DNA of 64,000 nucleotides from Streptomyces sp. PKU-EA00015 (GTDB taxonomy: Bacteria; Actinomycetota; Actinomycetes; Streptomycetales; Streptomycetaceae): assembly GCF_013387495.1 (NCBI RefSeq), contig NZ_JABZEE010000008.1, positions 124,001 to 188,000 of the forward strand, read 5' to 3'. The notes beneath the pieces were generated by a model. That model did no database searches, had not been told where the DNA came from, and was given only the letters and a program-made list of their open reading frames with translations. Within the stretch, counting starts at the first letter, position 1. Each line of letters starts with the position of its first letter. A program made the position numbers and the translations under genes. Shown in pieces: positions 57,114-64,000 of the stretch.

Positions 57114-57119
57114 TAGCAT
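57114..57119 (+). promoter_or_regulatory. Possible -10 box of the 57127 gene
   Basis: TAGCAT ends 7 nt before the ATG at 57127, and no Shine-Dalgarno sequence lies between. This fits the leaderless pattern seen elsewhere here, but I see no good -35 hexamer. Confidence 0.3.
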
Positions 57120-57126
57120 CCTGGAC

Positions 57127-57483
57127 ATGGCAGACACCCAGATTGACGAGAGCGCGCAGGACGCCAAGCAGGCCGCGAAGGCCGAGCGCAAGGCGGCGAG
57201 GCTCGCCAAGCAGATCCGGTCGTTCTCCGAGGCGCACGGCGGCGCCGAGGGCCAGCTCGCGTACATCGGGCAGATGGGCACCCGCATCGTGCTCGTCGGC
57301 GAGGACGGAGGCTGGGGCGACCTCGTCGCGCCGAGTCACGCCGTCGCCGTGAGCGCGGCCGAGAAGTCCGGGATCACGCTCCACGAGTCCTTCGACGGCG
57401 ACTTCGCGGCCAAGGTCCGCACCGGCCCGTACGAGTGGACCCGCATGGCGGGCATCCAGGTCGGCGGCCCGTCCGGCCGCTGA
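57127..57483 (+). CDS. Conserved hypothetical protein
   Basis: A 118-residue cytoplasmic protein that I do not recognise beyond its being typical of Streptomyces genomes. The first about 35 residues are a charged, Ala/Lys/Glu-rich helix (DAKQAAKAERKAARLAKQI), likely coiled coil. The rest is a compact alternating segment (GQLAYIGQMGTRIVLVGEDGGWGDLVAPS, then YEWTRMAGIQVGG) with no cysteines and no catalytic motif. It lies 87 nt downstream of ctaB on the same strand and could share its transcript. Confidence 0.7.
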   Translation: MADTQIDESAQDAKQAAKAERKAARLAKQIRSFSEAHGGAEGQLAYIGQMGTRIVLVGEDGGWGDLVAPSHAVAVSAAEKSGITLHESFDGDFAAKVRTGPYEWTRMAGIQVGGPSGR

Positions 57484-57549
57484 CCAACACCTCGCACGGG
57501 GCTCACCCGTTAGGACTGTGGAAGCACGGTCCTAGACAGGGAGCTCCCG

Positions 57550-58644
57550 ATGATCGACGCCGCGTCCTCAGTGCGTCTGGTCGACCAGTACTGCCACGGG
57601 GTGCTCCGTACGGAACTGGGCCTCGGCACCTTCGAGGCACTGCTCGGCCCCGGGGCCGGGACGCCTGCCGCGGGCACCACGTTCTTCGACAGCCAGACCG
57701 GCTTCGCCGTACGGCGCTGGTGCCCGCCGCTGCTCGGGCTCGAACCCCACTGCCCGCCCGCCCACTACCTGGCCCGTCGACGCGAGCTGGGAGCGATCGA
57801 GGCGGGCAGACGGCTGCTCCGGGGCACCGGCATCGACGCCTACCTGGTGGACACAGGTCCTCCCGGGGACCTCGCCGGGCCGGGGGAGGTGGCCGCGGCG
57901 GGCGCGGCGGACGCCCGCGAGATCGTCCGCCTCGAACTGCTCGCCGAGCAGGTCGCCGACACCTCGGGCACGGTCGAGTCCTTCCTCGCGAACCTCGCCG
58001 AGGCGGTGCACGGGGCGGCCGGCTCCGCCGTCGCCTTCACCACCGTCGCCGCCGCGTCGGGCGGCGCCGTACGCGATCCGGAGCCGCCGGGGGCCGGGGA
58101 GGTGCGCGGGGCCGCGGACGCCTGGATCGCCGCCCGTCAGGCGGGCGACCCGCTGACCGACCCGGTGCTGCTGCGCCATCTCCTGTGGATCGCGATCGCG
58201 TCGGGCCTGCCGGTGCAGATGCACCTGGGCGTCGGCGACCCGGTGCTGCTCGCGGGGTTCGCGGCGGCGACAGCCGGTCTCGGCACCGATCTGGTGCTGC
58301 TGCACGGCTACCCGCACCACCGCAGCGCCGCCCGCCTGGCGAGCGAGTACCCGCACGTGTACGCCGATCTGGGGCCCGCCGTGACCCGCACCGGAGCGCG
58401 GGCGGCCGGGGTGCTGGCCGAGATCCTGGAGCTGGCCCCCTTCGGGAAACTGCTGTTCTCGAGCGGGGCGCGGGGTCTGCCGGAACTGCACGTGGTGGGC
58501 GCCCATGTCTTCCGCGACGCGATGAGCCGGGTGCTCGGAGGCTGGGTGGAGGACGGCGCGTGGGCGCGGTCCGACGCGCAGCGCGTGGCGGGGATGCTCG
58601 GCGCGGGCAACGCGCGGCGGGTCTACGGGCTCACCGCCGTGTGA
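57550..58644 (+). CDS. Amidohydrolase family protein
   Basis: A 364-residue protein of the amidohydrolase-2-like superfamily. The N-terminal DQYCHGVLRTE and the later MHLGVGD, LLHGYPHHRSA, VYADLGPAVTRTG and LLFSSGARGLPELHVVGA follow the TIM-barrel metal-hydrolase pattern. However, the usual first HxH is reduced to a single His (YCHG), and the last-strand Asp is replaced by Ser (FSSGA). Catalysis may differ or be lost. The family often decarboxylates or hydrolyses aromatic acids. GGGAG lies 7 nt before the ATG. It converges on ctaA with a 22-nt gap. Confidence 0.8.
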   Translation: MIDAASSVRLVDQYCHGVLRTELGLGTFEALLGPGAGTPAAGTTFFDSQTGFAVRRWCPPLLGLEPHCPPAHYLARRRELGAIEAGRRLLRGTGIDAYLVDTGPPGDLAGPGEVAAAGAADAREIVRLELLAEQVADTSGTVESFLANLAEAVHGAAGSAVAFTTVAAASGGAVRDPEPPGAGEVRGAADAWIAARQAGDPLTDPVLLRHLLWIAIASGLPVQMHLGVGDPVLLAGFAAATAGLGTDLVLLHGYPHHRSAARLASEYPHVYADLGPAVTRTGARAAGVLAEILELAPFGKLLFSSGARGLPELHVVGAHVFRDAMSRVLGGWVEDGAWARSDAQRVAGMLGAGNARRVYGLTAV

Positions 58645-58666
58645 CGCCCCCGCGGCGCCCGGCGCA

Positions 58667-59626
58667 TCACACGGTGGACAGCGCGCCGTCCGGCCGGGAC
58701 GGCGTCGCCGTGTCCGAGGTCTCCCGTTCCCGCAGGCTCAGCGCCAGTCGCAGCACCGCGATCCACATCAGCGACGAGCCCAGCATGTGCACGCCCACCA
58801 GGACCTCGGGGACCTGGGTGAAGTACTGGACGTAACCGATCGCGCCCTGCGCCAGCACCACCAGCAGAAGGTCGCGCGCACGGGCCCGGATGTCGTCCGG
58901 GGCGTCCACCACCCGCAGCACCAGCCACATCGCCACGGCGAGCGCGCACACCACCCACGCCGCGATCGCGTGGACGTGCGCGGCGGCTGCCCAGTCCCAC
59001 GGCATACGCGGCACGTCGCTGCTGTCGCCCGCGTGCTTCCCGGAGCCGGTCACCGACGTGCCCAGCACGATCAGCACCGCGGAGACCGCGACGATCGCCC
59101 ACGACAGCTTGCGCACCGGACGCGGCACCCGGGGACGCGGCGCGGCGTCCCCCTCACCGGTGCGCACCCACGTGACGGTCGCGACCGTCAGGAGCGCGTT
59201 CGCGAGCAGGAAGTGCCCGGCGACGGACCACGGGTTCAGGCCGGCCCAGACCGTGATGCCGCCGATGACGGCGTTGCTCAGGACGATCCAGAACTGCAGC
59301 CACGCGAGCCGGGTCAGCCCCCGGCGCCGCGGCTTGACGGACCGCACCGCGATGATCGCCCAGCCCACCGCGGCCGACAGCACGTACGTCAGCATCCGGT
59401 TGCCGAACTCGATCGCGCCGTGGAGGCCTTGCTCGGGCGTGGCGAAGAGGCTGTCGTCCGTGCACTTGGGCCAGGTGTCGCAGCCGAGACCGGAGCCGGT
59501 CAGCCGGACGGCACCGCCCGTGACGACGATGAACACGGTCATCAGGACGGCGGAGAGCGCCGCACGTCGCAGGATTTTGGGCGACGGTGTCCAGCGCTGG
59601 GCGATATAGGCGAGGGGGGTCTGCAC
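58667..59626 (-). CDS. ctaA: Heme A synthase
   Basis: A 319-residue membrane protein of the COX15/CtaA family with eight helices. It oxidises heme o to heme a for aa3-type cytochrome oxidase. Conserved heme-ligand and loop regions are TGGAVRLTGSGLGCDTWPKC, HGAIEFGNRMLTYVL, NAVIGGITVWAGLNPW, AHFLLANALL (reading GHFLLANALL here), AAHVHAIAAWVV and VGVHMLGSSLMW. The cysteine in GLGCDTWPKC pairs with C in the same loop. GTG 59626 lies 7 nt after TACGAT, with no ribosome site, so it is probably leaderless. Confidence 0.95.
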   Translation of the reverse strand: MQTPLAYIAQRWTPSPKILRRAALSAVLMTVFIVVTGGAVRLTGSGLGCDTWPKCTDDSLFATPEQGLHGAIEFGNRMLTYVLSAAVGWAIIAVRSVKPRRRGLTRLAWLQFWIVLSNAVIGGITVWAGLNPWSVAGHFLLANALLTVATVTWVRTGEGDAAPRPRVPRPVRKLSWAIVAVSAVLIVLGTSVTGSGKHAGDSSDVPRMPWDWAAAAHVHAIAAWVVCALAVAMWLVLRVVDAPDDIRARARDLLLVVLAQGAIGYVQYFTQVPEVLVGVHMLGSSLMWIAVLRLALSLRERETSDTATPSRPDGALSTV

Positions 59627-59633
59627 GGGCCCT

Positions 59634-59639
59634 ATCGTA
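59634..59639 (-). promoter_or_regulatory. Possible -10 box of ctaA
   Basis: TACGAT on the minus strand ends 7 nt before GTG 59626. No Shine-Dalgarno sequence is present. The -35 region is not convincing. Confidence 0.35.
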
Positions 59640-59660
59640 GGCGGGGGCTTGTGCACCGAT

Positions 59661-60776
59661 TCACGAGGGGTCGGGCGCGGACGGGAACGTCCTCCGGAAG
59701 CGTGCCCCGTCCAGGTGGTCCTCCTCCTCCCACCACAGGGCGAACCGCCACGGCACCCCGTCCGGCGGCCGGTCCGGCGAGTGCAGGAACGCGTCGGGCA
59801 GATCGGCGGCGACCGCATCCGCCGTGCGGTCCGTCACCGCGTCCGTCCCGCGCCACGGACACGCCATCGGCGTCCACGGCCCGTCCTGCGCGCGCACGTC
59901 GAACCGCCACACCGCCCGCCACGAGCGGGCCCGCAGGATGCGCCGCACCTCGGTCCGCTCCAGCGCCAGCCCCTCCGCGATCGCGTCCTTGGCCACGCCC
60001 TCGATCCGAGCGGCCAGGACCGCGAGCGGTACCAGCCGCTCGGGCAGCAGTTCGCGCTTGTGCAGCTGCGTGAGTCCGCCGTCGAAGGGGCAGCGCCGCA
60101 GCCTCCGCTCCAGCTGGTCCCCGAGATGGCCCAGCACGGCCGCGTGCGCGCGCTCGGGCGGCTCGGGCGTCCACACCGCGTGGAACGCCCGCTCGGCCCG
60201 TACGGCCCACTCCGCCGCGTCCACCGGCCGGCCGAGCTCCTCCAGCCGGTCGCCGAGGAAGGCGTACGCCTGGGCGAGCCCTTCCTGGTTGCGCGGCTCG
60301 TCCCGGTCGAGGCCCTCCCACACGGCGATGGCCCGGTGGGTGGCCTCGACGGCGGCGAGGCCCGCGAGCCGGTCCTCGGCCGGCGGCCGCTCCCCGTGCG
60401 GACGGAAGGCGTAGCGCGGCAGCCCGAGCTCGTCGCTGAGCGGCTCCGCGAGGTAGACGGCCTGGCTGATGAGGGCCCTGGCGTACCAGCGGGCGTGCTC
60501 GTCGTCGTGCCGCGCGGGCTCGGCGCAGTGCCGTACGGCCTGGTCGACCGCGGCCAGCGCGTCCGTGCGGCTGCCGGTGTCGAAGTGGTGCCGCGCCAGA
60601 TCGCCGTACCGAAGGCTCAGTCTGGCGGTCAGGGACAGATCGTCCGCCGCGTGCGGGGCGAGGGCGGCGATGAGATCCGTCAGCATGCGCTCGCGTGCGC
60701 GCGGCGAGGAGCCGGGCCGGCCGGCCCTGATCTTCGCCCACTCGGCATCCAGCCGCAGCGCGGCAGTCCGCTCCAT
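59661..60776 (-). CDS. Hypothetical helical-repeat (TPR-like) protein
   Basis: A 371-residue cytoplasmic protein. The first about 220 residues are mostly amphipathic helices with a TPR-like rhythm (LSLRYGDLARHHFDTGSRTDALAAVDQAVRHC, LAQAYAFLGDRLEELGRPVDAAEWAVRAERAF). A helical region follows that may be a helix-turn-helix (EGVAKDAIAEGLALERTEVRRILRARSW). The C-terminal end is Trp/Pro/Asp-rich. No enzyme motif is seen. ATG 60776 is chosen for GGAGG 6 nt upstream. It is 49 nt downstream of the ABC permease gene on the same strand. Confidence 0.7.
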   Translation of the reverse strand: MERTAALRLDAEWAKIRAGRPGSSPRARERMLTDLIAALAPHAADDLSLTARLSLRYGDLARHHFDTGSRTDALAAVDQAVRHCAEPARHDDEHARWYARALISQAVYLAEPLSDELGLPRYAFRPHGERPPAEDRLAGLAAVEATHRAIAVWEGLDRDEPRNQEGLAQAYAFLGDRLEELGRPVDAAEWAVRAERAFHAVWTPEPPERAHAAVLGHLGDQLERRLRRCPFDGGLTQLHKRELLPERLVPLAVLAARIEGVAKDAIAEGLALERTEVRRILRARSWRAVWRFDVRAQDGPWTPMACPWRGTDAVTDRTADAVAADLPDAFLHSPDRPPDGVPWRFALWWEEEDHLDGARFRRTFPSAPDPS

Positions 60777-60825
60777 CCAGACCTCCAGTCGTGCGGGTCC
60801 CGACGGGAGCATCCTGGCGCGCGCC

Positions 60826-61593
60826 TCACTCCCAGCGGAAGAGCCGGGCGGCCGCCCCGAGTCCGAGCAGTGCCCATACGGAGAGGATTCCTAGATCGCC
60901 CCAGGGCATGCCCGCGCCGTTCTGCAGAACGTCACGGAGTCCGTCGGACAGCGCCGAGATCGGCAGCAGGGCGAGGGCGGAGGCGACGGCGCCCGGGAAC
61001 CTGTCCAGCGGAACGATCACGCCGCCGCCCACGAGGAGCAGCAGGAACACGAGGTTCGCGGCGGCCAGGGTCGCCTCCGCCCTGAGCGTCCCGGCCATCA
61101 GCAGCCCGAGCCCGGAGAAGGCCGCGGTGCCGAGGACGAGCAGCAGGAGCACGGAGAACGGGTTGCCGTGCGGGGACCAGCCGAGCGCGAAGGCGATCAC
61201 GGTCAGCAGCACGATCTGCAGGACCTCGGTGACCAGGACCGAGAGCGTCTTGGCGCACATCAGCGCCCAGCGCGGCAGGGGCGAGGCGCCCAGCCGTTTG
61301 AGCACCCCGTACCGCCGCTCGAAACCGGTCGCGATCGCCTGGCCGGTGAAGGCCGTGGACATCACGGCGAGCGCGAGGACGCCGGGGGCGAGGAAGTCGA
61401 CGGGCTCGCCGTCGCCGGTGTCGACGATGTCGACGGTCGAGAAGAGCACCAGCAGCAGCGACGGAATGACCACGGTGAGCAGCAGCTGCTCACCGTTGCG
61501 CAGCAGCATCCTGGTCTCGAAGGCGGCCTGCGCCGCGATCATGCGGGTCAGCGGCGCCGCGCCCGGTCGCGGCGTGTACGTACCGGCGCTCAT
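60826..61593 (-). CDS. ABC-2 type transporter permease
   Basis: A 255-residue ABC-2 family permease with six membrane helices. It begins with a cytoplasmic helix (MIAAQAAFETRMLLRNGEQ), then LLLTVVIPSLLLVLF and FLAPGVLALAVMSTAF. The conserved loop GFERRYGVLKRLGASPLPRWALMCAK couples to the ATPase. It overlaps the ATPase gene by 4 nt. Exporters of this class move drugs, lipids or polysaccharide precursors; the substrate is unknown. Confidence 0.93.
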   Translation of the reverse strand: MSAGTYTPRPGAAPLTRMIAAQAAFETRMLLRNGEQLLLTVVIPSLLLVLFSTVDIVDTGDGEPVDFLAPGVLALAVMSTAFTGQAIATGFERRYGVLKRLGASPLPRWALMCAKTLSVLVTEVLQIVLLTVIAFALGWSPHGNPFSVLLLLVLGTAAFSGLGLLMAGTLRAEATLAAANLVFLLLLVGGGVIVPLDRFPGAVASALALLPISALSDGLRDVLQNGAGMPWGDLGILSVWALLGLGAAARLFRWE

Positions 61594-62516
61594 CCGCGCA
61601 ACTCCTTGCCCGTCAGCGTGAGGAAGACGTCCTCCAGCGTGTGGCGCTCGACCGAGATGCCGTCCGGCATCACGCCGTGCTGGGCGCACCAGGTCGTGAC
61701 CGTCGCCAGCAGCTGCGGGTCGACCTGGCCGCTGATCCGGTACGCGCCCGGCGTGAGCTCGGCGGCTGCCGTGCCGTCCGGCAGCGCCTTGAGGAGCGAG
61801 CCGAGGTCGAGCCCGGGGCGACCGGTGAAGCGCAGGGTGTTCTCGGCACCGCCACGGCACAGCTCCTCCGTGGTGCCCCGGGCTATCACCCGGCCCGCGT
61901 CGACGATCGCGACGTCGTCCGCGAGCTGCTCGGCCTCGTCCATGAAGTGCGTGGTCAGGACGGTGGTGACACCGTCGGCGCGCAGTTCGCGCACCAGCTC
62001 CCAGGTGGCCCGGCGGGCCTGCGGGTCGAGCCCGGCGGTCGGTTCGTCGAGGAACACGAGCTCCGGCCGGCCGACGACGGCCATCGCGAGCGCGAGCCGC
62101 TGCTGCTGGCCGCCGGACAGACGGCGGTAGGCCGTGCGGCCGCAGCTGCCGAGCCCGAGCCGTTCGATCAGGGCGTCCACGTCCAGCGGGTGGGCGTGCA
62201 GCTTCGCCATGTGGCGCAGCATCTCGTCGGCGCGGGCGCCCGAGTACACGCCGCCGGACTGGAGCATCACGCCGATCCGGGGACGCAGCCGGGCCGCGTC
62301 GGCGACGGGATCGAGGCCGAGGACGCGCACCGTGCCGGCGTCGGCGCGGCGGTAGCCCTCGCAGGTCTCGACCGTGGTGGTCTTGCCGGCTCCGTTGGGG
62401 CCGAGCACGGCGGTCACGGATCCGGTGGCGACGTCGAGGTCCAGGCCGTCCACCGCGGTCTTCGATCCGTACCGTTTGACCAGGCCCCGGATCTGGACGG
62501 CGGACTCGTTGCTCAT
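61590..62516 (-). CDS. ABC transporter ATP-binding protein
   Basis: A 308-residue ABC-type ATPase that powers the ABC-2 permease encoded next to it. Walker A is GPNGAGKTTTVE, the Q-loop is VMLQSGGVYSGA, and the signature is LSGGQQQRLALAMA. Walker B is ELVFLDEPTAGLD and the H-loop is VLTTHFMDEAEQL. A C-terminal extension of about 85 residues (LRFTGRPGLDLGSLLKALPDG to LEDVFLTLTGKEL) is typical of drug-export ATPases of the DrrA type. First gene of the minus-strand pair, divergent from the DUF72 gene across 197 nt. Confidence 0.95.
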   Translation of the reverse strand: MSNESAVQIRGLVKRYGSKTAVDGLDLDVATGSVTAVLGPNGAGKTTTVETCEGYRRADAGTVRVLGLDPVADAARLRPRIGVMLQSGGVYSGARADEMLRHMAKLHAHPLDVDALIERLGLGSCGRTAYRRLSGGQQQRLALAMAVVGRPELVFLDEPTAGLDPQARRATWELVRELRADGVTTVLTTHFMDEAEQLADDVAIVDAGRVIARGTTEELCRGGAENTLRFTGRPGLDLGSLLKALPDGTAAAELTPGAYRISGQVDPQLLATVTTWCAQHGVMPDGISVERHTLEDVFLTLTGKELRG

Positions 62517-62713
62517 GCGGGAAGTCTAAGGACCCGCCGGCACCGCTCGGGCCGCGGCCCCGAACCTCGCCGCGCGCACCGGCCGGCGGCCAGGTCACGG
62601 GCCGACCCGACCGGGGCCGTGGCGTGGCCGGGCTGGAGCCGTTGGTGGTTGCCGTCGGGGCCCGCCACGGGGCCGGCCACGGTGAGGCGGCCGGAACGGG
62701 GAAGGATCACCGT

Positions 62714-63541
62714 ATGCCCGTGTTCATCGGCACCTCCGGGTGGCAGTACAGGGACTGGCGCGGCGTCCTCTATCCCGAGGGCGTGCCCCAGCGGCTCTGG
62801 CTGGAGGAGTACGCGCGCCGCTTCGTGACCGTCGAGAACAACAACGCCTTCTACCGGCTGCCCGAGCGCAGGACCTTCGCCGAATGGCGTGAGCGCACGC
62901 CCGACGGCTTCGTCATGGCGGTGAAGGTCAGCCGGTTCCTCACCCACATCAAGCGGCTGAAGGATCCCGAGGAGCCCGTCGAGCGGCTCATGGGCCGCGC
63001 CGAGGCGCTGGGGGAGCGGCTGGGGCCCGTCCTGCTGCAGCTGCCGCCCACGCTCCGCGCCGACGCCCGGGCGCTGGACGCGGTGCTCGCCTGCTTCCCG
63101 CGCGGGGTGCGCGTGGCCGTCGAACCGCGCCACGACTCGTGGTGGACCGACGAGATCGCCGGGGTGCTGGCGGCCCGGGGCGCCGCCCTGTGCTGGGCGG
63201 ACCGCGGCTCGCGGCCGGTGACGCCGCTGTGGCGGACCGCCGACTGGGGCTATCTGCGCTTCCACGAGGGCCGCGCGAGGCCGTGGCCGGGCTACGGGCG
63301 GCAGGCACTCGTGTCCTGGGCGGACCGCGTGGCCGACGCCTGGCCCGACCGGTCGGACGTGTACGCGTTCTTCAACAACGACCCGGGCGGCGCGGCCGTC
63401 CGGGACGCGGCCGCGTTCACGCGGGCGGTGGTCGCGAGGGGACGCACGGCGGTCCCTCCGGCGGCGGAGGGACCGGGCGCGAGCACCCCGGCGGACCTGC
63501 GAAGCAGACGTCCGAGTGATCATTTCCGCAGGTCAGATTAG
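62714..63541 (+). CDS. DUF72 domain protein
   Basis: A 275-residue TIM-barrel-like protein of the DUF72 (YecE) family. It opens with VFIGTSGWQYRDWRG and YPEGVPQRLWLEEYARRF, followed by TVENNNAFYRLPERRTFAEW. FVMAVKVSRFLTHIKRL, VLLQLPPTLRADARAL, VAVEPRHDSWW and VYAFFNNDPGGAAVRDA are the other family blocks. The function is not established. ATG 62714 is preceded by GAAGGATCACC. The TAG stop at 63539-63541 lies inside an iron-box-like palindrome upstream of sufR. Confidence 0.9.
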   Translation: MPVFIGTSGWQYRDWRGVLYPEGVPQRLWLEEYARRFVTVENNNAFYRLPERRTFAEWRERTPDGFVMAVKVSRFLTHIKRLKDPEEPVERLMGRAEALGERLGPVLLQLPPTLRADARALDAVLACFPRGVRVAVEPRHDSWWTDEIAGVLAARGAALCWADRGSRPVTPLWRTADWGYLRFHEGRARPWPGYGRQALVSWADRVADAWPDRSDVYAFFNNDPGGAAVRDAAAFTRAVVARGRTAVPPAAEGPGASTPADLRSRRPSDHFRRSD

Positions 63542-63551
63542 GTATGCCTAA
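63538..63551. promoter_or_regulatory. Iron-box-like palindrome
   Basis: TTAGG-TATG-CCTAA, resembling the first 14 nt of the Streptomyces DmdR/IdeR iron box (TTAGGTTAGsCTAA...). The second half of the 19-nt consensus is missing (GTGAC follows). It overlaps the DUF72 stop and lies 73 nt before the sufR GTG. Candidate only. Confidence 0.35.
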
Positions 63552-63610
63552 GTGACGCACGGCACCGTGCGGTGATCCGGACGCGGCTTGTCACTCTCTG
63601 AGGAATTACG

Positions 63611-63624
63611 CAACAATGGCGTTG
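63611..63624 (+). promoter_or_regulatory. SufR operator overlapping the sufR start codon
   Basis: CAAC (63611-63614), AATGGC, GTTG (63621-63624) is the exact CAAC-N6-GTTG motif bound by SufR repressors. Its last base is the first base of the GTG start. The upstream TTGTCA (63588-63593) with AACAAT (63612-63617) may be a promoter that makes a leaderless message and that the repressor would cover. Confidence 0.75.
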
Positions 63625-64000
63625 TGAAAAACGTAGGCGAGGCTCCCCACGAGGAACTCGCGACCGGTGAGCGCTCCACGCGCAACCGCGTCGCGCGCTC
63701 CATCCTGGACCACGGCCCGTCCACCGTGGCCGACCTCGCGGGCCGTCTCGGACTCACGCAGGCAGCCGTCCGCCGTCACCTCGACTCGCTCGTCTCCGAC
63801 AATGTCGTGGAGGCACGCGAGCAGCGCGTCTACGGCGCGCGCACGCGCGGGCGCCCCGCCAAGGTGTTCGCCCTGACCGACTGCGGCCGCGACGCCTTCG
63901 ACCAGTCGTACGACACGCTGGCCGTCGACGCCCTGCGCTGGATCGAGCAGCACGCCGGAGGGGAGTCGGCCGTCGCCGCCTTCGCCCGGGACCGGATCGA
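63624..64000 (+). CDS. sufR: SufR-type Fe-S cluster sensing repressor (truncated by window end)
   Basis: A frame open to the right edge, 125 codons visible from GTG 63624. Residues about 15-95 are a winged helix: NRVARSILDHGPSTVADLAGRLGL, then TQAAVRRHLDSLVSDNVVEARE, then the wing GARTRGRPAKVFALTDCGRDAF. This is the ArsR/SufR-type DNA-binding domain. In SufR the C-terminal half, which lies outside the window here, binds a [4Fe-4S] cluster; the holo-protein represses the suf operon for Fe-S assembly. A perfect SufR operator over the start codon supports the call and autorepression. suf genes should follow beyond the window. Confidence 0.88.
   Translation, partial: MKNVGEAPHEELATGERSTRNRVARSILDHGPSTVADLAGRLGLTQAAVRRHLDSLVSDNVVEAREQRVYGARTRGRPAKVFALTDCGRDAFDQSYDTLAVDALRWIEQHAGGESAVAAFARDRI

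Noticed and set aside
63588..63610. DNA-damage type promoter upstream of sufR
   Set aside because: TTGTCA is present, but the expected position of the -10 box reads ATTACG, out of register by one base.

Overview
The window is chromosomal DNA of a high-GC actinomycete, almost certainly a Streptomyces. The evidence is the GC-rich third codon position, the many GTG and TTG starts, a chaplin with a sortase signal, the sporulation regulator whiA, an RbpA-family protein, opcA, and the order uvrC-rapZ-yvcK-whiA-gap-pgk-tpiA-secG-rbpA paralogue-pgi followed by pgl-opcA-zwf-tal-tkt-ctaB-ctaA. It looks like a conserved core region. I see no prophage, insertion sequence, biosynthetic cluster, tRNA or rRNA gene.

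Layout. 1-8.7 kb: the tail of an unidentified protein, an SNF2 helicase overlapping a SWIM zinc-finger gene, a DUF3574 protein, a two-repeat chaplin, a DUF2293 protein, a 2-hydroxyacid dehydrogenase and a small membrane-anchored protein. 8.8-16.5 kb: alaA divergent from an HxlR regulator, a degenerate uridine-kinase-like protein, a psuG-psuK operon, an MFS transporter, ogt and a secreted glycerophosphodiesterase. 16.8-26.4 kb: an MHYT membrane protein, uvrB, a tellurium-resistance group (TerD, a TerD-FtsK-like fusion, and TerC behind a yybP-ykoY riboswitch) and three small enzymes. 26.6-37.5 kb: uvrA, a sugar kinase, a Rieske lipoprotein, an HTH regulator, then the overlapping uvrC-rapZ-yvcK-whiA genes. 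37.7-44.9 kb: a secreted M14 carboxypeptidase, then gap-pgk-tpiA, secG and an rbpA paralogue. 45-56 kb: pgi, two PH-domain membrane proteins, a 35-bp tandem repeat, and the tkt-tal-zwf-opcA-pgl operon on the minus strand. 56-64 kb: ctaB and ctaA, an amidohydrolase, a two-gene ABC exporter, a DUF72 protein, and the start of sufR, which leaves the window.

Functionally the window groups nucleotide excision repair (uvrA, uvrB, uvrC, plus ogt and an SNF2 helicase) with a nearly complete set for glycolysis and the pentose phosphate pathway (pgi, gap, pgk, tpiA, zwf, pgl, tkt, tal). The strongest unexpected signal is regulatory. Four repair-type genes (SNF2 helicase, ogt, uvrB, uvrC) share a TGTCA-11 nt-TAnnnT promoter that matches the RecA-independent DNA-damage promoter of actinobacteria (RecA_NDp, PafBC type). 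In ogt, uvrB and uvrC the ATG lies exactly 7 nt after the -10 box, which predicts leaderless mRNAs. uvrA instead has a weak LexA-like box. Several other genes also show start codons 6-9 nt after a -10 box.
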